Source of the DNA: Clostridiales bacterium Firm_07
GTDB lineage: Bacteria; Bacillota; Clostridia; Oscillospirales; CAG-272
Reading direction: 5' to 3'
Length of the DNA: 64,000 nucleotides
Assembly: GCA_001604005.1 (NCBI GenBank)
Contig: LVAM01000016.1
Coordinates: forward strand, 25,565-89,564
In this document: piece after piece, positions 53,126 to 62,113 of the stretch
Layout: each line of letters starts with the position of its first letter
Position numbering within the stretch: position 1 is the stretch's first letter
Position numbers and translations under genes: made by a program
Notes under the pieces: generated by a model
Databases searched by the model: none
Told to the model about the DNA's origin: nothing
Seen by the model: only the letters and a program-made list of their open reading frames with translations

Positions 53126-53150
53126 TCCCCCGTAAAAAAGGGGGATTTAT
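53126..53150 (+). terminator. weak terminator-like hairpin
   Basis: TCCCCC/GGGGGA with a GTAAAAAA loop, after the membrane protein. The stem is short. Confidence 0.5.
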
Positions 53151-53249
53151 TCAATACCTCGCCGTGGAACGCGGGGCGAAAACCGTGACACTCTCCCGCG
53201 GAAAAGGTCGGTTCTTTTAGGGAAACGGCATTTCCGCGCGATATATGAA

Positions 53250-53283
53250 GAAGATCCCCGAGCCGAAAGGCTCGGGGATCTTG
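53250..53283 (-). terminator. glnS terminator
   Basis: AAGATCCCCGAGCC/GGCTCGGGGATCTT, directly after the glnS stop on the minus strand. A copy with a different loop lies at 40591-40622. Confidence 0.85.
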
Positions 53284-54945
53284 TCAAATTTTCGCGGGGA
53301 AACTGTCTTTCAATCCCACGATGCGGTTGAAAGTGTCGGGATATTTGGAGTCTTTGCAATAATATCCGTCGCGCACGAACTGGAATTTGTCGCCCACGGC
53401 GGCGTCGGAGAGAGACGCCTCAACGGCGGCGTTTTCCACGCGGCAAAGCGAGGCGGGATTGAGATAATCGTTATAGGTTTTGCCCTCGGGCAGATCTGCG
53501 GGGTTTTCGATGGTCAGCAGATTTTCATAGAGCATCAGCGTCACGCGCTTGGCGTATTTTGCCGAGAGCCAGTGAATGGTGCCTTTGATTTTTCTGCCGT
53601 CGGCGGGCATATTGTTGCGGGTTTCCAGATCCGCCGTGCAGAGCAGTTTTTTCACCGAGCCGTCCGGATTTTTGACGATCTCCTGCAATTTGATGATATA
53701 CGCGCCCATCAAACGCACTTCTCCTTCGGGTTTCAGGCGGAAGAATTTCGGAGGCGGCACCTCGGCAAAGTCGTCGGCGTCGATGAAGATCTCACGCGTG
53801 AACGGCAGGGGACGGGTGCCGTTTTCGGGCTTTTGCGGGTGGTTGGGAAGGTCGAAAAACTCCTCGCGGTCGGCGGGATAATTGACGATCTCCACAAGAA
53901 GGGGACGTTTGACGGCAACGCGCCGGGGCGCGCTGTCGTTCAGTTCGTCGCGAATACAGTGTTCCAGCATTCCGATATCCACAAGGCTTTCGGATTTCGC
54001 CACGCCGACTTCGTGCACGAAGCGGAAAATGGAAGAGGGCGTGTAGCCGCGCCGCCGCAATCCGCAAAGCGTGGGGAGACGGGGGTCGTCCCAACCGTCC
54101 ACGGTGCCGTTTTCCACAAGCGAGCGCAGATAACGTTTGGACATCACGGTATTCGTGATATTGAGGCGGGCAAACTCGCGCTGCTTCGGTTTCTGTGCAA
54201 AGCCGATGTTGTCCACCACCCATTCGTAAAGCGGACGGTGGTTTTCAAATTCCAAAGAGCAAAGCGAGTGCGTGATGCCTTCCAGCGCGTCCTGAATGGG
54301 GTGCGCGTAATCATAGAGCGGGTAAATGCACCACTTGTTTCCCTGTCTGTGGTGCGAGGTGTGCACGATGCGATATATGGCGGGATCGCGCATATTGATA
54401 TTGGGCGACGCCATATCGATCTTGGCGCGCAACGTTTTGGCACCGTCCGGAAATTCCCCCGCGCGCATCCGCGCGAAAAGGTCGAGATTTTCTTCGACCG
54501 AGCGGTTGCGATAGGGGCTTTCCACCCCTTTTTCGGTCAGCGTTCCGCGCGTGGCGCGCAGTTCTTCCGCCGAGAGATCGCAGACATACGCCTTGCCGTC
54601 TTTGATCAGTTTGACGGCAAACTCATAGCATTTTTCAAAATAATCCGATCCGTAAAAGATGCCGCCCGTGGGCGTGGCGCCCAGCCAGTTCAGGTCTTCG
54701 AGAATGGCGTCCACGTATTCGGTGTCCTCTTTTGCGGGGTTGGTATCATCGTAACGAAGGTTGAAAAGCCCCCCGTATTTGCGCGCCGTTTCCACGTTGA
54801 TGGCAATGGCTTTCGCACTGCCGATGTGGAGATAACCGTTCGGTTCGGGCGGGAAACGAGTGTGAATTTTCAGCGACGGATTCTCGCGCAAATCCTCGTC
54901 GATGATGTCGTGGATAAAATTGCCGTTTGTAATTTCTTCTGCCAT
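53284..54945 (-). CDS. glnS: glutaminyl-tRNA synthetase
   Basis: A 553-aa class I synthetase. The HIGH-like motif is FPPEPNGYLHIGSAKA and the KMSKS-like motif is VMSKRYL. The eukaryote-type C-terminal anticodon-binding region is present. Most Bacillota make Gln-tRNA by GatCAB instead, so GlnRS here suggests an old horizontal gain. The ATG at 54945 follows AAAGGAAAG. It lies just after gltX. Its 3' end is duplicated at 40491-40772. Confidence 0.94.
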   Translation of the reverse strand: MAEEITNGNFIHDIIDEDLRENPSLKIHTRFPPEPNGYLHIGSAKAIAINVETARKYGGLFNLRYDDTNPAKEDTEYVDAILEDLNWLGATPTGGIFYGSDYFEKCYEFAVKLIKDGKAYVCDLSAEELRATRGTLTEKGVESPYRNRSVEENLDLFARMRAGEFPDGAKTLRAKIDMASPNINMRDPAIYRIVHTSHHRQGNKWCIYPLYDYAHPIQDALEGITHSLCSLEFENHRPLYEWVVDNIGFAQKPKQREFARLNITNTVMSKRYLRSLVENGTVDGWDDPRLPTLCGLRRRGYTPSSIFRFVHEVGVAKSESLVDIGMLEHCIRDELNDSAPRRVAVKRPLLVEIVNYPADREEFFDLPNHPQKPENGTRPLPFTREIFIDADDFAEVPPPKFFRLKPEGEVRLMGAYIIKLQEIVKNPDGSVKKLLCTADLETRNNMPADGRKIKGTIHWLSAKYAKRVTLMLYENLLTIENPADLPEGKTYNDYLNPASLCRVENAAVEASLSDAAVGDKFQFVRDGYYCKDSKYPDTFNRIVGLKDSFPAKI

Positions 54946-54959
54946 AATTCTTTCCTTTC

Positions 54960-56615
54960 TCAAAGGGCTCCGAGTTTCCCGAGCATCGCGCGCACGCGGG
55001 TCTTGACGCGCTCCGCGCCGAGCACCTGCATCACGGCGTACATATCGGGAGAGTTTTGCCGCCCCGTCACGGCGATGCGGAGAAACATACTGATATCGGC
55101 GACGTTTCCGCGATACGCCTCGGGGTTTTCACGAAACGCCTTCATATCGGAGGCATAACCGAGTTTGTCCGCGATCGCCTTGATCTTATCGAACCACACG
55201 TTGATGTCGTCCGCAATGTCAAAGGTGTCCAAAAAGCCGTTCAGCGCGGCAACGACGTCGCTTTTGGCAAAGTTTTCGGGATACTCGTCGGTCACGCGGA
55301 ACCAGTCGTCATAGAAAAAGTCGAGATAGGGGCGCACGTCGGTAAAGACGGCAAAGTCTTTGCGCGGTTTCTTGCCGCCCCGTCCGATCGCCAAAATGGA
55401 GCGCGCGTAAGTTTTGTCGGCGGCAAGGTGGTCGTAAAGTTCGACGTCATAGTCTTTGGCGAAGTCAAGCACTTCGGCAAGCACGCGGTCGGCGTCCATA
55501 CGCGAGATGACGTTTTTGGAAACGTCGCGCAGTTTCATCTCGTCAAACAGCGCGCCGGCGGGATTCATTTTCTTATAGGAAAACTTGAAGTCGTCGATGG
55601 GGGCGTCGGGGTTGGCGCGGCGCCAGTCCTCGAAATTGGAGTTGAGCACCGTCATCAGATATTCGTACACCGATTGCACGGGAAAGCCCGACGCGCGGTA
55701 ATAGGTGAGGGCAAGTTCGGGATCTTTGCGTTTGGAGAGTTTGCGTTTGGAGTCGCCGTCCATTTTCATCAACGGTCCGATGTGCAGGTATTTCGGCGGC
55801 TTGAAGCCAAGCGAACGGAAAAGTTGCAGATGGAAAGGAAGCGAGGGGAGCCACTCGTCGCCGCGCACCACGTGCGTCGTGCGCATCAGATGGTCGTCCA
55901 CCGCGTGGGCAAAGTGATAGGTGGGGATCCCGTCGGATTTGAGTAAAACGTGGTCGATATCGTTTTCGGTCAGTTCGAGATGCCCTTTGATGAGATCGTT
56001 AAAGGGGATCTTGTGCTCAATGGAGCCGGTGGAGCGGAAACGGAGCACCCACGGGTGTCCCGCGTCAAGTTCCGCGCGGATATCCTCGATCGGTCTGTCG
56101 CGCCAGATCGCCCATTTGCCGAAATAGCCGAAATTTGCTTTTTCCGCCGACTGCTGCTCGTGTATGGCGGCAAGTTCTTCCTCGGTGCAAAAGCAGGGGT
56201 AAGCCTCACCTTGCAGGACCAGTTGTTTGGCATAAACGTGATAAATATCCACGCGCTGACGTTGGCGGTAGGGACCGTAATCGCCCGCGTCGCCGTCAAT
56301 GGTCGCGCCCTCGTCAAAAAGAATGTTGTAGTGGCGCAGAGCTTCGATCAGCACACTCACGGCGCCCGGAACCTCGCGTTTCGCGTCTGTATCCTCCACG
56401 CGCAGGAAAAGCGGGCCGCCCGATTGGTGGCAAAGGCGCTCGGAAGTCAACCCTTGCACCAGATTGCCCAAATGTACAAATCCCGTGGGGCTTGGCGCCA
56501 TACGCGAAACGATCGCGCCCTCCGGCAAATTCCGCTCGGGGAAAAGCGCTTCCATATCGTCAGGCGTTTTCGTTACGTTGGGAAAAAGAAGATCGGCAAG
56601 CAATTTCGTATCCAT
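54960..56615 (-). CDS. gltX: glutamyl-tRNA synthetase
   Basis: A 551-aa class I synthetase with the HIGH-like motif SPTGFVHLGNL near residue 46 and KLSKR near residue 297. The C-terminal helical anticodon region follows. The ATG at 56615 has GAGG 6 bp upstream; an earlier in-frame ATG is less well placed. It lies 1 bp after the metallo-hydrolase stop. Confidence 0.93.
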   Translation of the reverse strand: MDTKLLADLLFPNVTKTPDDMEALFPERNLPEGAIVSRMAPSPTGFVHLGNLVQGLTSERLCHQSGGPLFLRVEDTDAKREVPGAVSVLIEALRHYNILFDEGATIDGDAGDYGPYRQRQRVDIYHVYAKQLVLQGEAYPCFCTEEELAAIHEQQSAEKANFGYFGKWAIWRDRPIEDIRAELDAGHPWVLRFRSTGSIEHKIPFNDLIKGHLELTENDIDHVLLKSDGIPTYHFAHAVDDHLMRTTHVVRGDEWLPSLPFHLQLFRSLGFKPPKYLHIGPLMKMDGDSKRKLSKRKDPELALTYYRASGFPVQSVYEYLMTVLNSNFEDWRRANPDAPIDDFKFSYKKMNPAGALFDEMKLRDVSKNVISRMDADRVLAEVLDFAKDYDVELYDHLAADKTYARSILAIGRGGKKPRKDFAVFTDVRPYLDFFYDDWFRVTDEYPENFAKSDVVAALNGFLDTFDIADDINVWFDKIKAIADKLGYASDMKAFRENPEAYRGNVADISMFLRIAVTGRQNSPDMYAVMQVLGAERVKTRVRAMLGKLGAL

Positions 56616-56616
56616 A

Positions 56617-57240
56617 TCATACCTCATAGTCGGTGTTTTTTAAGAGCAGATCGAGCGCCTCTCCCATCACGGCGTTTTTTCCATGCCCGGGATAGATCGA
56701 CAAGGCGCGGTTTTCCTTTGTCAGTTTTTCAAGAGAGGCGCGCATCATCGCGGGATCGCCGGTGACAAGATCGGTGCGCCCGTGGCAATCCGCAAACAGG
56801 GTGTCGCCGGTAAAAGCGGCCTTGTCCGTGATGTAGCAGACAGATCCGTGCGTGTGTCCCGGCGTGTGACAAACGCGAAACGACAGATCGCCGAAGGCGA
56901 TCGTGTCGCCGTCCGAGAGCAAGCGCTCGGCGGGGCGGCGAAGGACCGCGTCGCCGAAAAGGAGCGACGCGTTTTGCGTACCGTCCGAGAGGAGCGGCGC
57001 GTCTTTCTCGTGCACGAAGAGCGGCACTCCGAAAGCATCCCGCATTTCGTCGGCGGTGAGAATGTGGTCAAAATGCGCGTGTGTGAGGAAGATCGCTTCC
57101 AGTTTTGCCCCGCACGCGTCAAGCGCGTTCTTCACGGTCTCCACGGGTATCGCGCAGTCGATCAAAACGGCTTTCTTGCCTGCGGAAACGAGATGACAGT
57201 GGGCGGCAAACCCCCATACGCGCAACGTATTGATTTCCAT
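56617..57240 (-). CDS. metallo-beta-lactamase fold hydrolase
   Basis: A 207-aa glyoxalase II-like hydrolase. The metal-binding HxHxDH is THAHFDH near residue 54, with HTPGHTHG, FTGDTLF and YPGHG completing the metal site. The substrate is unknown. Cotranscribed with gltX and glnS. The start at 57240 is chosen, though its ribosome site is weak. Confidence 0.85.
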   Translation of the reverse strand: MEINTLRVWGFAAHCHLVSAGKKAVLIDCAIPVETVKNALDACGAKLEAIFLTHAHFDHILTADEMRDAFGVPLFVHEKDAPLLSDGTQNASLLFGDAVLRRPAERLLSDGDTIAFGDLSFRVCHTPGHTHGSVCYITDKAAFTGDTLFADCHGRTDLVTGDPAMMRASLEKLTKENRALSIYPGHGKNAVMGEALDLLLKNTDYEV

Positions 57241-57286
57241 TTTCTTTTCGACGGCACCTTTCACAAGTATACACGCATACGTCGGC

Positions 57287-57295
57287 AGTATACCA
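57287..57295 (-). promoter_or_regulatory. metallo-hydrolase extended -10 promoter
   Basis: Minus-strand TGGTATACT, a TGn-extended -10, about 47 bp before the start. Confidence 0.4.
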
Positions 57296-57334
57296 TACGG
57301 ATCTGTTTGTTTCGCGCTCGACAAAGATCAGCGC

Positions 57335-57376
57335 GAAAAACGAACCTGCCCACCCGGGTGCGGGGGGCAGGCTCAC
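57335..57376 (-). terminator. terminator of oligopeptide-binding gene
   Basis: GCCTGCCCCC/GGGTGGGCAGG stem followed by TTCGTTTTT on the minus strand. Confidence 0.65.
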
Positions 57377-57381
57377 GATTT

Positions 57382-59202
57382 TCAGTCAGCCTCTTTTTCA
57401 GCCAGTTTGTCCAGTTCTTCCTGCGTGATGAATTCATCGCGCAGAGCCACTTTCCAGTATCCCGCAAGTTTGGTTTTCGCAAAATACCCGCGGCAGTAGA
57501 ACGAGGAACTTACCCCGCTCAATTTGCTGCTTTTCAGCGATACGTTTTGATTATACACGATCGGAATAACCGGCATATCTTCCATCAGCATCGCTTCCGC
57601 TTCGTGGAGCAATTTGGCGCGTTTGGCGGGTTTCACGGTGGCAAACGCTTCTTCGATCTTGGCATCGTAAGCGGCGCTCGTATAGCCCGTTACGTGGGGT
57701 GTCATCGCGCCATCGGTATCCTCGGAGGTCACGGTATAATCGAGCGCGTTGCCGGAGAAGGCGGTGGCAAAAGGCGCGAGATATCCGAACGCGTCGGGCG
57801 AGGTGGCGACAAGATCCAGCGCAATCACCTCAAAGGCGCCGCTTTGCAACGTTTCGCGGTAAGAAAGATCGTTCTCCCCGGAGACGGCGTTCAATTTTTC
57901 CACCGTCACTTTGAAGCCGAGCGCCTTCCAGGCGGTGGCGACCAGTTCCGCGGCGGCGATATGATCTTCGTCATACGCGGCGACCGAAATGGAGAAACTG
58001 TAAGCGGAGGGCGTGACGCCGGCGGAGAAAAGGAGCGATTTTGCTTCGTCGACGTTGGCGGTCGCGGCGATATAGGATTCGGCTTTTTTGCGGAATTGTT
58101 TGCTCTTATCCGCGCGGTTGCGCACGGTGTAAGGGACAAGACCGTCCGCCGCGCGCGCATAGACCAGCGCCTCGGCAATGGCGTTTCTGTCAACGGCAAG
58201 CGAAAGAGCTTTGCGCACGGCGGCGTCCGCAAAGAGCGTCTTGCCGCCGATTTCGGCATTTTCGTTGAGATAATAAACGTGTGTGGAGGGCGCGTCGCTC
58301 ACCTTCACTTTTTTGAGCAGAGAAGCATAGGCGTCGCTCTTGCGCACGGAAAGCGGAATGTGACCGATATAATAGAGCGCGCCGGCGGCGTCGGTATTGA
58401 AGTTTGCCAGCACGTCTTCGGCTTTCGCGGTATAATCCACCACGATGCGGAAGGGTTTGACGGATTTGTCGAGTTTGTCTTTCTGACGGTCGCGGTAATA
58501 ATACGCGTTGCGTTCCAGGATAAAGCCGTCTTTTTTGTCGTAATCCATCGAGCGCACGAGGAACGGACCGCTGCACACCAGCGAAGTGCGGCTCTTTGCC
58601 CAGTTGGGATTGGCGTCGACGATGTCGTCGCGCAAAGGATACAGCGCGGGGCTGCACAGCGTCACAAGGAACGCGTCCACGTCGATATCGCGCTCAAACT
58701 CGATTTCAAGCGTCTTGTTGTCGATCACCGAAACGGCAAGATGATCCACGCTCTGCTTGCCCGCCGCAATGTCGCGCGCGTTCTTCACGTCGTAAAGCAG
58801 GGCGGTTGCGGGGTGCGAAACGTCCGAGTAAAAGAGGCGGCGGAACGCAAACTGCGCGTGCGTGGCGGTCAGCAGAACGCCGTCGGACCAATAGGTCTCG
58901 TTCAGCGTCAGTTGCATCGTGTAGGTCTCTTTTTCCTTGTCTTTGATGTATTTATAACTGTCGACCAGCATTTTTTGGGGCTTTCCGTTTTCGTCGGCGG
59001 AAAACAGTCCGTCAAAAAGCAAACTGACGACTTGCAGAGAAGATTCGTTGTCGAAAGCGGCAAGCGGATCGAAATCATAAATCGGCTCGTCCAAATACAT
59101 ACGGATGTAGGCGCCTTTGTCCAGTTCGCCGTGCGAGCAGGCGGTAAGGCAGCAGACCAACATCAAGAGAGCAAGCGACAAGGCAAGGATTCGTTTGAGC
59201 AT
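57382..59202 (-). CDS. oligopeptide ABC transporter solute-binding lipoprotein (family 5)
   Basis: A 606-aa lipoprotein with signal peptide and lipobox CLTAC (Cys near residue 22). The SBP family 5 fold shows FDPLAAFDNESSLQVVSLLFDGL near the N-terminus and ALSLAVDRNAIAEALVYARA in the middle. It probably binds peptides; no permease genes are next to it. The ATG at 59202 has GAAGGAGG 10 bp upstream; an ATG at 59211 is too close to that site. Confidence 0.85.
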   Translation of the reverse strand: MLKRILALSLALLMLVCCLTACSHGELDKGAYIRMYLDEPIYDFDPLAAFDNESSLQVVSLLFDGLFSADENGKPQKMLVDSYKYIKDKEKETYTMQLTLNETYWSDGVLLTATHAQFAFRRLFYSDVSHPATALLYDVKNARDIAAGKQSVDHLAVSVIDNKTLEIEFERDIDVDAFLVTLCSPALYPLRDDIVDANPNWAKSRTSLVCSGPFLVRSMDYDKKDGFILERNAYYYRDRQKDKLDKSVKPFRIVVDYTAKAEDVLANFNTDAAGALYYIGHIPLSVRKSDAYASLLKKVKVSDAPSTHVYYLNENAEIGGKTLFADAAVRKALSLAVDRNAIAEALVYARAADGLVPYTVRNRADKSKQFRKKAESYIAATANVDEAKSLLFSAGVTPSAYSFSISVAAYDEDHIAAAELVATAWKALGFKVTVEKLNAVSGENDLSYRETLQSGAFEVIALDLVATSPDAFGYLAPFATAFSGNALDYTVTSEDTDGAMTPHVTGYTSAAYDAKIEEAFATVKPAKRAKLLHEAEAMLMEDMPVIPIVYNQNVSLKSSKLSGVSSSFYCRGYFAKTKLAGYWKVALRDEFITQEELDKLAEKEAD

Positions 59203-59279
59203 TTTTGTCATTCCTCCTTCAAAAGAGCGATCCCCGGGATCGCGCGTTTGCGCGCGTGCGCCGCGCATACTTCCGAAAT

Positions 59280-59308
59280 ATTATAACATACGGCAATTGA
59301 AAATTCAA
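59280..59308 (-). promoter_or_regulatory. promoter of oligopeptide-binding lipoprotein
   Basis: Minus-strand TTGAAT and TATAAT with a 17 bp spacer. Confidence 0.8.
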
Positions 59309-59378
59309 GCGCTCCCCGACATAAAAAAGCAAGGTTTGGACACTTGCACAATATTTTCGGGAAAAAATGGGCACTTTA

Positions 59379-59409
59379 CACATAGAAAAAAAGACTTTGC
59401 CGCATACTG
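59379..59409 (+). promoter_or_regulatory. putative sigma-G promoter of gpr
   Basis: ACATA (59380-59384) and CATACTG (59403-59409) with an 18 bp spacer, close to the sigma-G consensus GMATA and CATACTA. gpr is a known forespore gene, so a fit is expected. Confidence 0.5.
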
Positions 59410-59437
59410 TAAAAAAGCAAAGGGAGGACGGGGAGTG

Positions 59438-60331
59438 ATGGACGAGTTTGCAAGGAGCGATCTTGCCGCGGAGTGCGGCGGAACGGAGGACGTCAGCGGT
59501 GTTTCGGTGCGGCAAAGCGAAGCGGGCGGGTGCGCGATCTTACAGGTGCAGATCCGCACGCGCGAGGCGGCGGCGCGCATCGGCAAACCGGAGGGACGCT
59601 ATGTGACGGTGGATTGCGGGGACATACGAAATATGGACGAACTGGAAAACGAGCGCGTGACGCGCACGCTTGCCGTAGAGATCAGGGAGATGGCGCAGCG
59701 TATGAGCGGCAAGCGCGTGGGACAGGGCTTTTCGCTTCTTGTCGTGGGGCTCGGCAACGGGGATATCACGCCCGACGCCGTGGGGCCCGAAACCTTGCGC
59801 CGCCTTTCGGTCACGCGGCATTTGCACCGCTTGGACAACGCGCTTTTTTCCACCGTTGGGCTCTGCGAGATCTCGGCGCTCGCCCCCGGCGTTTTGGGGC
59901 AGACCGGCATTGAGACCGTGGAACTTGTGCGGGGCGCGGTGCGGGCGGCAAAGCCCGATCTTGTCATAGCGGTGGATGCGCTTGCGGCGCGTTCGGTCGC
60001 GCGTCTCGCCGCCACCGTGCAGATTTCCGACACCGGCATTTCGCCGGGTTCGGGTATCGGCAACGCGCGGGAGGCGCTTGACCGCGACAGCGTGGGGGTG
60101 CCGGTGATGGCGCTCGGCGTGCCGACGGTGGTCGATTCCGCCACGCTCGTCTTTGACGCGCTGCGCAAAGCGGGATACGGCGAGCCCACGGGGGAGATGC
60201 GCAACGTGCTTGAAAACGGCAAACGCTTTTTCGTTTCCCCAAAAGAGATCGATCTGCTTGTCTCCTCGGTCGCGGTGCTTCTTGCGGGGGCGCTTGAAAA
60301 AGCCTTCACCGTGGACGGCAGCGAACTGTGA
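59438..60331 (+). CDS. gpr: GPR endopeptidase (germination protease)
   Basis: A 297-aa protease that degrades small acid-soluble spore proteins during germination. It has the family stretches GNGDITPDAVGP, LVIAVDALAARS, TGISPGSGIGN and MALGVPTVVDSATL. An N-terminal pro-segment is normally removed. The ATG at 59438 follows GGGAGGACGGGG; a GTG at 59435 is an alternative. Confidence 0.94.
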   Translation: MDEFARSDLAAECGGTEDVSGVSVRQSEAGGCAILQVQIRTREAAARIGKPEGRYVTVDCGDIRNMDELENERVTRTLAVEIREMAQRMSGKRVGQGFSLLVVGLGNGDITPDAVGPETLRRLSVTRHLHRLDNALFSTVGLCEISALAPGVLGQTGIETVELVRGAVRAAKPDLVIAVDALAARSVARLAATVQISDTGISPGSGIGNAREALDRDSVGVPVMALGVPTVVDSATLVFDALRKAGYGEPTGEMRNVLENGKRFFVSPKEIDLLVSSVAVLLAGALEKAFTVDGSEL

Positions 60332-60366
60332 AAAAGCGCCGCTCCGAGAAGGAGCGGCGCTTTATA
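60331..60366. terminator. bidirectional terminator between gpr and mutS-like gene
   Basis: AAAGCGCCGCTCC/GGAGCGGCGCTTT, strong stem between two convergent genes. Confidence 0.93.
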
Positions 60367-60368
60367 CT

Positions 60369-61988
60369 TTATTTCGGCAGGTGCTTTTTCTCAAGGATCG
60401 CATCGTAGGAAAGACCGTATTTTTCCGCGATGTCACGGGCGTAACTCTTGCCGTCCGGCTTTGCGCGGGTGATGACGAAGGAGCGCGTTCCCTCTCCTTT
60501 GATCCCCGCCACCAGCGTGTCGATCGGCGCGCCGCCGCAGGGTTTCGTGCGCGCGTTGATCGCGTCCACTTCGGCGGCAAGTTCGTGCAGGTGCGTGGAA
60601 AAGAGACAGCGACAACCCACGCGGGAAAGACCGGCAAGCACTTCCGCGGCGATATACGAGGCTTCAAAAGAGCCGGTCGAGGAGAGCGATTCGTCAAGTA
60701 GCACAAGGCTTTCTGGCGTCACGGCGTCTAAAATCTCGGTCAGCCGCGCGCATTCTTCACCGAGCCTGCCTTTGTCGATGGTGTCGTCGGCACCGGTCGG
60801 GAAGTGCGTGTATATGCCGTCCACGGGGCTGATTTTTGCCGACGCGGCGGGGACGGGAAGACCCAACTGCATCATACATTGCGCAAGTCCCAGGGCACAG
60901 GTGATGACGGATTTTCCGCCTCTGTTCGGCCCTGTCAGCACGAAAATGGCGGCGTTTGTGTCAAAGGCGAGATCGTTTTCCACGATGGGATCGTCGATTT
61001 TGAGCGCCACAACGGGATTATACAGCCCTTTCGCGGCAAAGGCGCGTTCCGCGGCGGGTGCGATCTCCGGCACGGTGAGCGTGTTGCCGCGCACGCCGAG
61101 CGCACGCAGGAGGTTTGTGCCTTTGAGGAGTAGTTCAAACTCCGGCAGGAGATGCAGTAAAAACTCGGTGTTTTCCAGCACGTATAGCTGCATAATGCGC
61201 TTCCACGAGCGCAAAGATTGACGGTATACCTCGTTGATGGCGGAATGGAAGGCAAGCGTCAGCGCGGTTTTTTGGTTTTCGTTTTGCTTCTTTCCAAAAG
61301 GCGTCAGCCCCGCGATGCAGGTGTAGGCATCGTCCTTGAAATTGAGGCGCAGGATCTTTTGCAGCGTGTCGCCGGAGCGGAAAGATTCAGGGTTGACAGA
61401 GAGCACGCCCGCTTCGCGGGGGCGCAGTTGGGCGTCGAGATTGACGCCGATGGTCACGCTTTTGATCTCCCGCACGCGGTTGGTCAGTTCGCCAAGGCGC
61501 TCGTTGAGTTCGCGATAGTAATCGCTCTCCACCAGTTCGCGCATATAAGAGGCGAGCGCCGAGAGGGCGTCGCTTTCAAAAGCAAACGGCTTGTCGCAAA
61601 GTCCGTGATACAAAACGTCGATGCTTGAAATATACAGTTCGATCTCGGTCATACCCGAGAGATAGTCCGCGGTGTCGCCGCTGTCGCTTTCAAGTCTGCG
61701 CAGTTCGAGGATATCGAGGAGCACGGGAATGAGTTTCGCGAAAGTGGCGGAGATCTCCTCGTTTTTCACGAGATCGGCAAACACCGACTGCCGATAACGG
61801 ATCACACGCGGATCGGCGGTGAAAAAAGAGGACAGATCGGCGTTTTTCAGCGGCAAAATCTCAAAAAGACCGAGTTCTTCGATCGTGAAATCGTCGATAT
61901 GCGGTCTGTCTTTGCCTTCCTCGTGCGCTCGCTTGGTGTCGGCGTCGGGATAAAGAAGGCTGAAAGAGGCAAAATCGGTTTGCGGCAT
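60369..61988 (-). CDS. MutS-family DNA repair-like ATPase
   Basis: A 539-aa protein with the MutS clamp/lever region (about residues 60-360) and C-terminal ATPase (Walker A GPNRGGKS near residue 370; STHLHELA near residue 465). The N-terminal mismatch-binding domain I of true MutS is absent, as in MutS-like proteins of Bacillota. The role is unclear. AGAGGAGCG precedes the ATG at 61988. Confidence 0.82.
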   Translation of the reverse strand: MPQTDFASFSLLYPDADTKRAHEEGKDRPHIDDFTIEELGLFEILPLKNADLSSFFTADPRVIRYRQSVFADLVKNEEISATFAKLIPVLLDILELRRLESDSGDTADYLSGMTEIELYISSIDVLYHGLCDKPFAFESDALSALASYMRELVESDYYRELNERLGELTNRVREIKSVTIGVNLDAQLRPREAGVLSVNPESFRSGDTLQKILRLNFKDDAYTCIAGLTPFGKKQNENQKTALTLAFHSAINEVYRQSLRSWKRIMQLYVLENTEFLLHLLPEFELLLKGTNLLRALGVRGNTLTVPEIAPAAERAFAAKGLYNPVVALKIDDPIVENDLAFDTNAAIFVLTGPNRGGKSVITCALGLAQCMMQLGLPVPAASAKISPVDGIYTHFPTGADDTIDKGRLGEECARLTEILDAVTPESLVLLDESLSSTGSFEASYIAAEVLAGLSRVGCRCLFSTHLHELAAEVDAINARTKPCGGAPIDTLVAGIKGEGTRSFVITRAKPDGKSYARDIAEKYGLSYDAILEKKHLPK

Positions 61989-62018
61989 AGTGCGCTCCTC
62001 TCGTTCGAAATTATATAC

Positions 62019-62047
62019 AGTATAGCACATTTCACGCAAAAAATCAA
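62019..62047 (-). promoter_or_regulatory. mutS-like gene promoter
   Basis: Minus-strand TTGATT and TATACT with a 17 bp spacer and a TGC extension. Confidence 0.65.
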
Positions 62048-62087
62048 ACGCTTTTTGCAAAGCGGCGGCGCTTTGCGGTGAAAACAA

Positions 62088-62113
62088 GAAAGACCGCCGA
62101 CGCGGTCTTTCAA
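62088..62113 (-). terminator. truB terminator
   Basis: GAAAGACCGC/GCGGTCTTTC stem overlapping the truB stop and followed by TTGTTTT on the minus strand. Confidence 0.8.

Noticed and set aside
53245..55158. 637-aa plus-strand open frame opposite glnS
   Set aside because: Antisense to a clear synthetase and starts inside its terminator.
56683..59286. 867-aa plus-strand open frame
   Set aside because: It is antisense to the metallo-hydrolase and oligopeptide-binding genes and spans two terminators.
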